A stretch of 64,000 bases of DNA from Burkholderia ubonensis. GTDB taxonomy: Bacteria > Pseudomonadota > Gammaproteobacteria > Burkholderiales > Burkholderiaceae. Positions 35,916 through 44,664 of this stretch are shown one piece after another. How positions within the stretch are numbered: the stretch's first letter is position 1; every line of letters begins with the position of its first letter. Where the stretch lies: assembly GCF_902833085.1 (NCBI RefSeq), contig NZ_CADFEB010000005.1, forward strand, positions 372,001-436,000, in the 5' to 3' direction. Made by a program: the position numbers and the translations under genes. The notes below the pieces were generated by a model. That model did no database searches, was not told the origin of the DNA, and saw only the letters and a list, made by a program, of their open reading frames with translations.

Positions 35916-36944
35916 TCACGCGAACATTTCACGGTATCCGAGAAACAGTTCCTCGAATACCAGCCGCGCGTTGAGCGGATGGTTTTCGACCATCCGCTGG
36001 CGCGTCACGGTCTTCATGAAGCGCGCGAACGCATTCGCGTCGAGCGCGTCCGCGCAGCGCGCGAGCGCGGCGGCATGGACCGGGAAATAGCGCGGCGCGC
36101 CCGCCATCCGCTGCGCGAGCAGGTCGTACAGCCAGCGCTGCAGCCAGCCGAGCACGAGCGGCACCGGCAGCTTCTGCAGCGCCTCGCCGCACGCGAACGG
36201 GTCGCACCCCGCGCCGGCCGCGAGCTGGCCGAGCGTGAAGTCGCGCAGCGGCCGGTTCTCGTCGCTCGCGAGCGCCAGCGCCGCGAGCGGCGCGCCGCCC
36301 GCCTCGGCCAGCAGCGCCGGCGCGTCCGCGACGCCCTGCGCGGCCAGCCACGCGGCGGCCTCGTCCGGCGCCGGCACCGTCATCGGCCATTGCCGGCAGC
36401 GGCTGATGATGGTCGGCAGCAGGCGGTCGATGCGCGCCGACACGAGCAGGAACACGACGCCTGCCGGCGGCTCCTCCAGCGTCTTCAGCAGCGCGTTCGA
36501 CGCGGCGACGTTCAGCGCCTCGGCCGGATACAGCACGACGACGCGCGCCCCGCCGCGGTGCGAGCCGACGCCGCAGAAATCCAGCAGCGCGCGCACCTGC
36601 TCGATCTTGATTTCCTTGCTCGGCGCGCGGGTCTTCTTGCCGCCTTCGTCGGCATCCGCCGGCTTGGCGTCATCCGCCGCGCCCGGCGCTTCGCCGGCGA
36701 GCGCTTCCGGCAGCACGATCCGATAGTCGGGATGGTTGCCCTGAGCGAACCACGTGCAGGCCGCGCACGTGCCGCACGGCTCGCCGTTTGCCTGGCGGGT
36801 TTCGCACAGGAAGCCCTGCGCGAGATGCTGCGCGAACTGCAGCTTGCCGATCCCGGCCTGGCCGTGCAGCAGCAGCGCATGCGGCCATTGCGCGCGCAGT
36901 TGCTGCAGGCGGTTCCAGTCATCGGTCTGCCACGGATAGATCAT
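35916..36944 (-). CDS. holB: DNA polymerase III subunit delta'
   Basis: 342 residues, clamp-loader subunit. A degenerate P-loop GQAGIGKL (28-35), four zinc cysteines C47, C57, C60, C63 (in CETRQANGEPCGTCAAC), and the delta' signature SNALLKTLEEPPAGVVFLLVS are all visible. A charged linker rich in Asp/Lys (DAKPADADEGGKK) interrupts the ATPase domain after about residue 85, as in other beta-proteobacteria. tmk ends 36 bp upstream. Identification is firm. Confidence 0.94.
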   Translation of the reverse strand: MIYPWQTDDWNRLQQLRAQWPHALLLHGQAGIGKLQFAQHLAQGFLCETRQANGEPCGTCAACTWFAQGNHPDYRIVLPEALAGEAPGAADDAKPADADEGGKKTRAPSKEIKIEQVRALLDFCGVGSHRGGARVVVLYPAEALNVAASNALLKTLEEPPAGVVFLLVSARIDRLLPTIISRCRQWPMTVPAPDEAAAWLAAQGVADAPALLAEAGGAPLAALALASDENRPLRDFTLGQLAAGAGCDPFACGEALQKLPVPLVLGWLQRWLYDLLAQRMAGAPRYFPVHAAALARCADALDANAFARFMKTVTRQRMVENHPLNARLVFEELFLGYREMFA

Positions 36945-36980
36945 GTGTGTTCCAAAGGTAAGCGAAGCGGCCGTCCGGAA

Positions 36981-37601
36981 TTACAGCGCGGCGAGCACGC
37001 CTTCGAGCTGCCTGCGGATCTCGGGGATCGACTGCGTCGCATCGACGATCGCGAAACGGTGCGGCGCCTCGGCCGCGCGCCGCAGGTATTCGCCGCGCGT
37101 ACGCGCGAAAAATGCGTCGGATTCGCTCTCGAACTTGTCGGGCATCCGCGCCGCGCCGCGCCGCTCGCTCGCGACCTGCGGCGCGACGTCGAACAGCACG
37201 GTCAGGTCCGGCTGGAAGCCGCCCTGCACCCAGCGCTCGAGCGCCTCGAGCTTGTCGCGCGGCAGCCCGCGGCCGCCGCCCTGGTACGCGAACGTCGCGT
37301 CGGTGAAGCGGTCGGACACGACCCAGTCGCCGCGCGCGAGCGCGGGCTCGATCACGAGCGCGAGGTGCTCGCGCCGTGCGGCGAACATCAGCAGCGCCTC
37401 GGTCTCGAGGTCCATCGGCTGGTTCAGCAGGATCTCGCGCAGCTTCTCGCCGAGCTGCGTGCCGCCCGGCTCGCGCGTGACGACGACCTGCCGGCCGGCG
37501 CCGGCCAGCTTGTCCTGGAGACGTTCGCAGAACCAGTCCAGGTGGGTGGTCTTCCCCGCCCCGTCGATGCCTTCGAACGTGATGAATCTACCGCGCGCCA
37601 T
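36981..37601 (-). CDS. tmk: thymidylate kinase
   Basis: 206 residues; phosphorylates dTMP to dTDP. P-loop [11 protein letters not shown] (10-20), the DR motif [20 protein letters not shown], and the base-binding [18 protein letters not shown] are all present. A second ATG at 37602-37604 would add one Met; either start is possible. The start overlaps the mltG stop codon, so the two are translationally coupled. Confidence 0.95.
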   Translation of the reverse strand: MARGRFITFEGIDGAGKTTHLDWFCERLQDKLAGAGRQVVVTREPGGTQLGEKLREILLNQPMDLETEALLMFAARREHLALVIEPALARGDWVVSDRFTDATFAYQGGGRGLPRDKLEALERWVQGGFQPDLTVLFDVAPQVASERRGAARMPDKFESESDAFFARTRGEYLRRAAEAPHRFAIVDATQSIPEIRRQLEGVLAAL

Positions 37602-38620
37602 CATTGACCTCGTATGTATTTGTCCACGGCCTTGTTGTGGTCGTTGAGCGAGTCGGAAAACACGCTCGTGCCGTCGCCCTTCGCGACGAAGTAGAGCGCG
37701 CTCGTCGCCGCCGGATTGATCGCCGCCTGCAGCGCCGCGACGCCGGGCAGTGCGATCGGCGTCGGCGGCAGCCCGCGCCGGGTGTACGTATTGTAGGGAG
37801 TGTCGGCCTGCAGGTCGCGCTTGCGCAGGCGGCCGTCATACGCGTCGCCGAGCCCGTAGATCACCGACGGATCGGTCTGCAGCGGCATGCCGATGCGCAG
37901 CCGGTTCGCGAACACCGCCGCGACGAATGCGCGATCCGCCGCATGCCCGGTTTCCTTCTCGACGATCGACGCGATCGTCAGCGCTTCGTAAGGCGTCTTG
38001 TACGGCAGGCCCGGCGCGCGCGCCGCCCATGCCTCGTCGAGACGCGTCTGCATCAGGCGGTACGCGCGCCGGTAGATGTTCAGGTCGACCGTGCCCTTGT
38101 CGAACAGGTAGGTATCGGGAAAGAACAGCCCTTCGCCGCTGCCCCGCCTGACCGCGCTGTCCGGCGCGCCGATCGCGCGCAGCAGGTCGGCGTCGCTCAT
38201 GCCGGCGGTGGTGTGCACGAGATCCGGATTCCCGTCGAGTTCCGCGCGCATCCGCTTGAAGGTCCAGCCTTCGATCACGGTCGCGACGTATTCGTTGACG
38301 TCGCCGCGCGCGATCTTCTGCAGCACGTCGTACGGCGTGATGCCGCTCTTGAATTCGTAGTTGCCGGACTTGAGCTGGCTGGACAGGCCGAGCACGCGCG
38401 TCATCGCGACGAACGCGAACGGCTCGACGGGCACGCCGCCGCGCTTGAGCTGCTGCGCGACGCTCTTCACGCTGCTGCGCGGCTTGATCGTGACGTCGAG
38501 CGGCGCGGCGCCGAGCAGCAGCGGGCGGGTTGCCCAGTAATACGCGCCGCCCGCGCCGGCGGCGACCACAACGACGGCCAGCGCCGCAACCGTTGCGGCG
38601 CATTTCTTCAGTAGGGACAT
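37601..38620 (-). CDS. mltG: endolytic peptidoglycan transglycosylase MltG (YceG)
   Basis: 339 residues. A single N-terminal TM anchor ([22 protein letters not shown]) and a periplasmic YceG domain. The catalytic glutamate lies in [15 protein letters not shown], followed by [21 protein letters not shown], the family signature. It cuts nascent glycan strands and probably sets their length. ATG 38618-38620 starts before the TM helix; the ORF upstream to 38737 would include the promoter of ygfZ. First gene of mltG-tmk-holB-tatD. Confidence 0.94.
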   Translation of the reverse strand: MSLLKKCAATVAALAVVVVAAGAGGAYYWATRPLLLGAAPLDVTIKPRSSVKSVAQQLKRGGVPVEPFAFVAMTRVLGLSSQLKSGNYEFKSGITPYDVLQKIARGDVNEYVATVIEGWTFKRMRAELDGNPDLVHTTAGMSDADLLRAIGAPDSAVRRGSGEGLFFPDTYLFDKGTVDLNIYRRAYRLMQTRLDEAWAARAPGLPYKTPYEALTIASIVEKETGHAADRAFVAAVFANRLRIGMPLQTDPSVIYGLGDAYDGRLRKRDLQADTPYNTYTRRGLPPTPIALPGVAALQAAINPAATSALYFVAKGDGTSVFSDSLNDHNKAVDKYIRGQ

Positions 38621-38645
38621 GGAAACGTGACTCGGGTAAGACCCA

Positions 38646-38651
38646 TATAAT
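38646..38651 (+). promoter_or_regulatory. -10 box (TATAAT) in the mltG/ygfZ divergent gap
   Basis: A perfect TATAAT on the plus strand, 47 bp before ygfZ; the same bases read ATTATA on the minus strand and overlap a TATTAT usable for mltG. The -35 boxes are poor, so only the -10 is supported. Confidence 0.4.
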
Positions 38652-38697
38652 ACTTGCTCGCCTCCGTCAAAGTCAGGGTTGACTGTTCCCTCATTCC

Positions 38698-39732
38698 ATG
38701 AGCACACCGTTCGCTTCACCGGCTGCCCAGGCCGCACCCGCCCCGCTTCCCGTGTTCCCCCGTCCGCCGGCCGCCGATTTCGACGCGGCGGGCGCGTACA
38801 TGCCGCTGCCGCAGTTCGGCGTGATCGACGTCGCCGGCGACGATGCCGCGACGTTCCTGCACACCCAGCTGACCAACGACATCGAGCACCTCGACGCCGC
38901 GAGCGCGCGGCTCGCCGGCTACTGCTCGCCGAAGGGGCGCCTGCTCGCGTCGTTCCTCGCGTGGCGGTCCGGCCATGACGTGCGCCTGCTGGTCTCGAAG
39001 GACGTGCAGGCCGCGGTGCAGAAGCGGCTGTCGATGTTCGTGCTGCGCGCGAAGGCGAAGCTCGCGGACGCCAGCGACGCGCTTGCCGTGGTCGGCTTCG
39101 CCGGCGACGTGCGCGCCGCGCTGTCGGGCATCTTCGACGCGCTGCCGGACGGCGTGCACGTGAAGGTCGACGGCCCCGCCGGCGCGCTGATCCGCATGCC
39201 GGACGCCGCCGGCAAGCGGCGCTACCTGTGGATCGGGCCGCGCGCGGAAGTCGACACGCGGCTCGCCGCGCTCGACGGCAAGCTGCCCGCCGTGTCGCCG
39301 GCCGTGTGGGACTGGCTCGACATCCGCGCGGGCGAGCCGCGCGTCACGCAGCCGGCCGTCGAGCAGTTCGTGCCGCAGATGATCAATTTCGACGTGATCG
39401 GCGCGGTGAATTTCCGCAAGGGCTGCTATCCGGGCCAGGAAATCGTCGCTCGCAGCCAGTATCGCGGCACGATCAAGCGCCGCACCGCGCTCGCGCACGC
39501 CGCGGGCGACACCGATACGGTGCGCGCCGGCATCGAGCTGTTCCACAGCGACGACCCCGGCCAGCCGTGCGGGATGGTCGTGAACGCGGCGGCCGCACCG
39601 GCCGGCGGCATCGACGCACTCGTCGAGATCAAGCTCGCCGCGCTGGAAAGCGGCAGCGTGCATCTCGGCGCGGCTGACGGCCCGGCGCTCGCGTTCGAGC
39701 CGCTGCCCTACGCATGGCCGACGGAGGCTTGA
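38698..39732 (+). CDS. ygfZ: folate-binding Fe-S/tRNA-modification protein YgfZ
   Basis: 344 residues of the GcvT-like fold; uses folate and helps keep Fe-S enzymes such as MiaB working. The family signature KGCYPGQE is at 241-248, with its conserved cysteine C243, followed by IVARSQYRGTIKRR. The first 30 residues are Ala/Pro-rich and not conserved. Divergent from mltG with 77 bp between. Identification is based on the signature and overall domain pattern. Confidence 0.92.
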   Translation: MSTPFASPAAQAAPAPLPVFPRPPAADFDAAGAYMPLPQFGVIDVAGDDAATFLHTQLTNDIEHLDAASARLAGYCSPKGRLLASFLAWRSGHDVRLLVSKDVQAAVQKRLSMFVLRAKAKLADASDALAVVGFAGDVRAALSGIFDALPDGVHVKVDGPAGALIRMPDAAGKRRYLWIGPRAEVDTRLAALDGKLPAVSPAVWDWLDIRAGEPRVTQPAVEQFVPQMINFDVIGAVNFRKGCYPGQEIVARSQYRGTIKRRTALAHAAGDTDTVRAGIELFHSDDPGQPCGMVVNAAAAPAGGIDALVEIKLAALESGSVHLGAADGPALAFEPLPYAWPTEA

Positions 39733-39808
39733 CCGGCCATCCCAACGTTCAGGCGCCGGCCCGCGCGGTGCGGCCGGCGGCCGAGGTTCGAAGCGAGAAA
39801 TTTGCCCG

Positions 39809-40654
39809 ATGTGTCTGATTGCCTTCGACTGGCAGCCCGATGCCGCCGCCGGTCCCGTGTTCACCCTGGTCGCCAACCGCGACGAGTTCTTCCGTCGCAC
39901 CAGTGCGCCGCTGTCGTGGTGGGAGGACGTGCCCGGCCTGCTGGCCGGCCGCGATCTCGAAGCCGGCGGCACGTGGCTCGGCGTGTCGCGCGACGGCCGC
40001 TTCGCGGCGCTCACGAACTACCGCGCGCCGTTCGACATCCGCGCGGGCGCGCCGACCCGCGGCAAGCTCGTGTCCGATTACCTCGGCGGGCAGCCGGTCG
40101 CGCCGCTCGACTACCTCGCGCGGCTCGCCGAGCATGCCGCGGTGTACAACGGCTTCAACCTGCTGGTCGGCGACTGGAAGCGGCGCGAGCTCGCGTGGTT
40201 CTGCAACCGCGCGGCGGAAGACGCGGCCGGCGTCGACGCGCCCGCGCTCGTGCCGGCCGGCGTGCATGCGCTGTCGAACGGGCGGCTCGACACGCCCTGG
40301 CCGAAAGTGGTGCGCAAGCGCGCCGAACTCGGCACGCTGCTGACCGACGACCCGACACCCCCGCTCGACGACCTGATCGCGCTGATGCGCGACCCGCACA
40401 TCGCCGCGGACGACGCGCTGCCGCATACGGGCATCCCGCTCGAGCGCGAGCGCGCGCTGTCCGCCGCATTCATCGAGACGCCCGAATACGGCACACGCGG
40501 CACCACCGCGCTGCGGGTCACGATGAAGGAAGGCGTGCGGCTGACGGTGGAAATCAAGGAACGCTGCGACGACGACGGCTCGCACCGCATCGTCCGTCCC
40601 GGCGCGTTCGAGCGCGCGTTCACGTTCGACATCGACGCGACGCAGGCGCGTTGA
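39809..40654 (+). CDS. NRDE-family protein (TANGO2-like)
   Basis: 281 residues; an N-terminal nucleophile-like MC start (MCLIAFDWQPDA) followed by the family name motif LVANRDEFFRRTS, then FDIRAGAPTRGKLVSDYL and GVHALSNGRLDTPWPKV. The human relative TANGO2 affects lipid and heme handling; the bacterial role is unclear. It ends 3 bp from the convergent GNAT gene end. Confidence 0.88.
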   Translation: MCLIAFDWQPDAAAGPVFTLVANRDEFFRRTSAPLSWWEDVPGLLAGRDLEAGGTWLGVSRDGRFAALTNYRAPFDIRAGAPTRGKLVSDYLGGQPVAPLDYLARLAEHAAVYNGFNLLVGDWKRRELAWFCNRAAEDAAGVDAPALVPAGVHALSNGRLDTPWPKVVRKRAELGTLLTDDPTPPLDDLIALMRDPHIAADDALPHTGIPLERERALSAAFIETPEYGTRGTTALRVTMKEGVRLTVEIKERCDDDGSHRIVRPGAFERAFTFDIDATQAR

Positions 40655-40657
40655 CGC

Positions 40658-41098
40658 TCACGGCGCGCGCGTCATCTCGACGTGCCGCACGCCGGCCTCG
40701 ACGAACCATTCGCCGATCGTCGAGAAGCCATGCCGCACATAGAACGGCACGGCCGTCTCCTGCGCATATAGCCGCACGGCAGGCTCGCCGCGGCGCCGCG
40801 CCTCGTTCAGCAGCGCCTGCAGCACCGCCGAGCCGGCGCCCTGCCCGCGCGCGTCGGCCAGCACCGAGACCCGCCCGATCGTGCCCGACGGCAGCAGCCG
40901 CCCGGTCGCGATCGCGCGGCGCGCGCCCGTCGCCGCGTCGATCCGGTACGCGACGGCATGGCGCGACAGCGGATCGTCGTCGTCGAGCTCCCACTCCGGC
41001 GGAATACGCTGCTCGCGCACGAACACCGCGTCGCGAATGCGCGCGGCGTCGCCGCCCAGCATCGTCCAGTCGCCCGTCTCCACCTCGCAGTCCGTCAT
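40658..41098 (-). CDS. GNAT-family N-acetyltransferase
   Basis: 146 residues. The acetyl-CoA motif A is seen as IGRVSVLADARGQGAGSAVLQALL (R/QxxGxG/A), followed by motif B PFYVRHGFSTIGEWFVEAGVRHVEM. The start MTDCEVETGDWTML at ATG 41096-41098 was preferred over the longer frame to 41131, which is Arg/Gly rich. The substrate is unknown. It lies between a convergent NRDE gene and an HSL-family esterase gene on its own strand (40 bp). Confidence 0.82.
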   Translation of the reverse strand: MTDCEVETGDWTMLGGDAARIRDAVFVREQRIPPEWELDDDDPLSRHAVAYRIDAATGARRAIATGRLLPSGTIGRVSVLADARGQGAGSAVLQALLNEARRRGEPAVRLYAQETAVPFYVRHGFSTIGEWFVEAGVRHVEMTRAP

Positions 41099-41137
41099 TG
41101 CGCATCCTCCGCGCGGCCGCGCCGCCGTCAAAGGTCG

Positions 41138-42103
41138 TCAAGCGTCGTCGAATGCCGCCTTCAGCGCCGCGACCGCATCCGCATGCGCGGCGAGCACTTC
41201 AGGCACGTAGCCGCCCATCTTGAAGAATTCGTGAATCATCCCCGCATAGCAGGTCAGCGTGACCGCGTTGCCGGCCGCGCGCAGCTTGTCCGCATACGCG
41301 ACACCCTCGTCGCTCAACGGATCGTATTCGGCGGTCGCGATCCACGCCGGCGCGACGCCCGCGAACGACGGTGCGCCACGCGTGCCGTCGAGCGGCGCGA
41401 AACGCCAGTCGTCGCGATCGGACGGATCGCGCACGTATTGCGAGAAGAACCACTGGATCGTGTCCTGCGACAGCAGATAGCCGTTCGCGAGCCGCGCATG
41501 CGAGTCGGTCTGCTGGTGGCCGGTCACGCCGGGATAGATCAGCAGCTGCAGCGCGAGCCGGATGCCCGCGTCGCGCGCGAGCACCGCGCAGACGGTCGCG
41601 AGCGTGCCGCCCGCGCTGTCGCCGCCGACCGCGAGCCGCGCCGCGTCGATGCCGAACGCGCCCGCCTCGCGATGCAGCCAGCGCAGCGCGTCGTCCGCGT
41701 CGTTCGCCGCGGTCGGAAACTTGTGCTCCGGCGCGAGCCGGTAGCCGACCGACAGCACCGCGCATTGCGCGTCGCGCGCGAACATCCGGCACAGCGCGTC
41801 ATGCGTGTCGATGCTGCCGACCGTGAAGCCGCCGCCGTGGTAGTACACGAGCGCCGGCAGCGGCTCCGCGAGGCTCGGCGCGACCGGCAGGTACAGGCGC
41901 GCGCCGATCGACCGGCCGTCGCGCGTCGGCACGACGCAGTCCTCGACCGAGTGCATCGGCGCCTGCGCGACGTCGAGGATCGGCGCGCTCTTCTCGTACG
42001 CCGCGCGCGCCTGCTGCGGCGTCTGATGATGATAGGACGGACGTCTGGCCCGCTCGACCATGTCGAGTATCTGGGCGATCTTCGGATTCAGCGGCATCGG
42101 CAA
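41138..42103 (-). CDS. alpha/beta hydrolase, HSL (GDXG) lipolytic family
   Basis: 321 residues. The oxyanion-hole HGGG is at 89-92 (YYHGGGFTVGS), the nucleophile S163 is in GGDSAGG, and the Asp and His of the triad are D261 (ATAEYDPLSDEG) and H291 (GMIHEFFKMGG). An N-terminal cap region of about 75 residues precedes the core. A cytoplasmic carboxylesterase or lipase acting on short acyl chains is likely; the natural substrate is unknown. Confidence 0.87.
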   Translation of the reverse strand: MPMPLNPKIAQILDMVERARRPSYHHQTPQQARAAYEKSAPILDVAQAPMHSVEDCVVPTRDGRSIGARLYLPVAPSLAEPLPALVYYHGGGFTVGSIDTHDALCRMFARDAQCAVLSVGYRLAPEHKFPTAANDADDALRWLHREAGAFGIDAARLAVGGDSAGGTLATVCAVLARDAGIRLALQLLIYPGVTGHQQTDSHARLANGYLLSQDTIQWFFSQYVRDPSDRDDWRFAPLDGTRGAPSFAGVAPAWIATAEYDPLSDEGVAYADKLRAAGNAVTLTCYAGMIHEFFKMGGYVPEVLAAHADAVAALKAAFDDA

Positions 42104-42161
42104 GCGGGCGCGAGAACGGCGCGGGAACGGTCGACAAGCGCCGTATCATGCCACGCCCGCG

Positions 42162-43160
42162 TCATACGAGCTGCACGAGCTGCTTGCCGAAGTTGCGGCC
42201 TTTCAGCATCCCGAGGAACGCTTCGGGCGCGCGCTCGAGCCCGTACGCGATCGACTCGCGGTAGTGCAGGTGTTTCGACGCGACGAGCTCGGTCAGCTCC
42301 GCGAGCGCAGGCGGCCACGCGTCCGGATGCTCGAACACGATGAAGCCCTGCATTTTCAGCCGCGAGCGCAGGATCAGCGCCGGCGCCGCCAACGGCGCGC
42401 TCGCGCCGTCGTACGCGGCGATCATCCCGCACACGGCGATGCGGCCGAACGCATTCATCCGCGCCATCGTCGCGTCGAGCACCGCGCCGCCGACGTTCTC
42501 GAAGCACCCGTCGACGCCGTCGGGCGTCGCGGCCGCGAGGTCGTCGACGAGCCGGCCTGCCTTGTAGTCGACGCACGCGTCGAAGCCGAGCGCCTCGACG
42601 ACGTAGCGGCACTTGTCCGGACCGCCCGCGATGCCGACCGCGCGGCACCCGGCGCGCTTCGCGAGCTGGCCCACGACGCTGCCGACCGCGCCGCTCGCCG
42701 CGCTCACGACGACCGTTTCGCCCGCCCTCGGCACGATGATCCGGTTCAGCCCGTACCACGCGGTGACGCCCGGCATCCCGGTCACGCCGAGGCTCGCCGA
42801 CAGCGGCACGCGCGACGTATCGACCTTGCGCAGCCCATGGCCGTTCGACGTGCCGTATTCCTGCCAGCCGAGCGCGCCGACCACGCGATCGCCGACCGCA
42901 AACCCGGGATGCCGCGACTCGATCACCTCGCCCGCGGTGCCGCCGATCATCACTTCGTTCAGCGGCTGCGGCTGCGCATACGACTTCGCGTCGTTCATGC
43001 GGCCGCGCATGTACGGATCGAGCGACAGGAAGTGATTGCGCACCCGCACTTCGCCGTTGGCGAGCGGCGCGAGCGGGGTCTCGACGAGCCGGAAGTTGTC
43101 GACGCTCGCCGCGCCCTGCGGACGCGACACGAGCAGGATCTGACGATTGACGATGCTCAT
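42162..43160 (-). CDS. NADP-dependent oxidoreductase, MDR family (leukotriene B4 dehydrogenase-like)
   Basis: 332 residues. Zinc-free medium-chain reductase of the PTGR/CurA type: VNRQILLVSRPQGAASVDNF at the start, SYAQPQPLNEVMIGGTAGEV, a Rossmann domain with VVSAASGAVGSVVGQLAK, and a C-terminal FIVFEHPD. Such enzymes reduce the double bond of alkenals and enones with NADPH. ATG 43160 is preferred over the open frame to 43244, which runs through the terminator of the upstream operon. Confidence 0.88.
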   Translation of the reverse strand: MSIVNRQILLVSRPQGAASVDNFRLVETPLAPLANGEVRVRNHFLSLDPYMRGRMNDAKSYAQPQPLNEVMIGGTAGEVIESRHPGFAVGDRVVGALGWQEYGTSNGHGLRKVDTSRVPLSASLGVTGMPGVTAWYGLNRIIVPRAGETVVVSAASGAVGSVVGQLAKRAGCRAVGIAGGPDKCRYVVEALGFDACVDYKAGRLVDDLAAATPDGVDGCFENVGGAVLDATMARMNAFGRIAVCGMIAAYDGASAPLAAPALILRSRLKMQGFIVFEHPDAWPPALAELTELVASKHLHYRESIAYGLERAPEAFLGMLKGRNFGKQLVQLV

Positions 43161-43209
43161 CGCTGCCTCCAGTCCCATGCCTCGCGGCCGCGCGGAACGC
43201 GCGCCGCAA

Positions 43210-43241
43210 GAAAAAACGGCCCTGCCGGACAGGCAGGGCCG
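43210..43241 (-). terminator. Rho-independent terminator after the Dabb-thioesterase pair
   Basis: CGGCCCTGCC (43217-43226) and GGCAGGGCCG (43232-43241) form a perfect 10-bp stem; on the minus strand it is followed by a T run (43210-43216). Confidence 0.9.
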
Positions 43242-43254
43242 CACGTCGCCGCGC

Positions 43255-43737
43255 TTACGCGTCGCTCGGGCCGGGATGCGCGTCCGGCGCGGTGCGGTTG
43301 CGTTGCCGGCGGATGTCGCGGCCTACCGCGATTCGCTTCATGTACTTGAACGTACCGAGCGCCTTCGCGACGAAATGCCCTTCGCTGTCGCGCACCTCGC
43401 CTTCGCAGTACGCCATCGTCGTCGAGCGGTGCATCACGCGCCCGTACGCGCGCAACTCGCCGCGCCCGGGCTGCATGAAGTTCACCTTCATCTCGACCGT
43501 GACGACGCCGACACCGTCGTCGGTCAGGCTGCGCGCGGCCATCGCGAGCGCGACGTCCGCGAGCGTCATCGTCACGCCGCCGTGCGCGATGCTCCACGTG
43601 TTCATGTGCCGTTCGTCGAGCGGCAACAGGATCTCGCTGTTGCCGTCCTTCGCGGACACGAGCTGCACGCCGAGCATGTCGACGAACGGGCTCTCGATCT
43701 GCGGGCCGCCCGCCTGCTGTGCCGCGCCGCTCATCAT
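43255..43737 (-). CDS. PaaI-family hotdog thioesterase
   Basis: 160 residues, acyl-CoA hydrolase of the hotdog fold. The catalytic-type HGG motif is in TWSIAHGGVTMTLADVALAMAA, followed by VEMKVNFMQPGRGELRAYGRVMHR. The ATG at 43735-43737 overlaps the stop of the upstream Dabb gene (ATGA), so they are coupled; a second Met (43734) follows at once. The acyl substrate is unknown. Ends in front of a strong terminator. Confidence 0.85.
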   Translation of the reverse strand: MMSGAAQQAGGPQIESPFVDMLGVQLVSAKDGNSEILLPLDERHMNTWSIAHGGVTMTLADVALAMAARSLTDDGVGVVTVEMKVNFMQPGRGELRAYGRVMHRSTTMAYCEGEVRDSEGHFVAKALGTFKYMKRIAVGRDIRRQRNRTAPDAHPGPSDA

Positions 43738-44045
43738 GCCGCGTCGACGAGGTAGTCGATGCACTGGCGCGCTTCGCGCACCGCGCCGACGAATTTCTTC
43801 ACTTCCTCGTGCACCGGATGCACCTGGTACGCGTCGAGCGCCGCCTGGTCGACGAAGTCGGACACCAGCACGACGTCGTAGGTCGCTTCGAGGCCCGGCG
43901 TCGCGAGACCGACTTCGAGATGAAGAACGCCCGGCACGATGTCGCGGCACGCTTCGAGCTTCTCCTTCAGCCTGAGCGCGTTCTGCGCGCGCGTCGCGCC
44001 TTCCGCGGTTTCCTTCAGTTTCCACATGACGATATGTCGGATCAC
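43734..44045 (-). CDS. Dabb (stress-responsive alpha/beta barrel) protein
   Basis: 103 residues, a single ferredoxin-like Dabb domain. VIRHIVMWKLKETAEG at the start and HEEVKKFVGAVREARQCIDYLV at the end are typical. I placed the start at the GTG 44043-44045, because homologues begin there; the longer frame to 44153 crosses an unrelated GC region. Function unknown; some Dabb proteins are polyketide cyclases or dimeric stress proteins. Coupled to the thioesterase gene through an ATGA overlap. Confidence 0.8.
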   Translation of the reverse strand: MIRHIVMWKLKETAEGATRAQNALRLKEKLEACRDIVPGVLHLEVGLATPGLEATYDVVLVSDFVDQAALDAYQVHPVHEEVKKFVGAVREARQCIDYLVDAA

Positions 44046-44223
44046 TTCGTTTGCTCCAGTTTCAGGTCGTGATGGTTTGCCATTGTGGCTCAAACCTCGT
44101 CGACCGGGAATCCTGCCCCACCCGGCTCGCCAACCGGACGGATGGACGGACAAACGCGAGGCTACGTCATCCGCGCCGGTTGGCTACACTGCCGACTTGT
44201 CCCCGTTACGCGAAACGCACGCC

Positions 44224-44622
44224 ATGAATCGCCCGCCCTATCTCTCGCACGCCGCGCTGCTGGAACTGGCCCACCAATCGGCCGCCGTGTCGTCGTCGTG
44301 TACCTGCACGAAAACACCGCTCGACGGATGGACGAGCCTGCCGCTGTCGCTGCCGGAAGATCAACTGGAAGTGGTCGGAACGCTCGTGGCGCCGGACGAG
44401 ACCGACGAACCGACCTTCGAGGAACATCATCCGGCCGGAACGCGCTACTGGTCCGCGGATGCGCCGATCGCCGCGCGTCATTTCCCGTACAACCGCAGCA
44501 ACGTCTGCCGGTGCCGGCCATGCGGGCGCGTGTACCTGCGTTACCAGGAGGGCGGCGGCTACTTCATCGATCAGCGGATTCGCGCACTGAAGCCGGAACT
44601 GATCGTCGATGCAGGCGGCTGA
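44224..44622 (+). CDS. conserved hypothetical protein with two cysteine clusters
   Basis: 132 residues, not recognised. Two clusters of cysteines stand out: SSSCTCTKTP (about residues 20-29) and NVCRCRPCGRVYLRYQEGG (about 100-118), five cysteines in total, a pattern suggesting zinc or Fe-S binding. Between them is an acidic, Pro-rich stretch. The end KPELIVDAGG is plain. No signal peptide or TM. ATG 44224 follows an ACGCC spacer; no clear Shine-Dalgarno is seen. Convergent with the diguanylate cyclase gene. Confidence 0.65.
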   Translation: MNRPPYLSHAALLELAHQSAAVSSSCTCTKTPLDGWTSLPLSLPEDQLEVVGTLVAPDETDEPTFEEHHPAGTRYWSADAPIAARHFPYNRSNVCRCRPCGRVYLRYQEGGGYFIDQRIRALKPELIVDAGG

Positions 44623-44664
44623 CGCTTTCGCATCGCTCCATCACCCGACTCGCCCCAATCGCCG

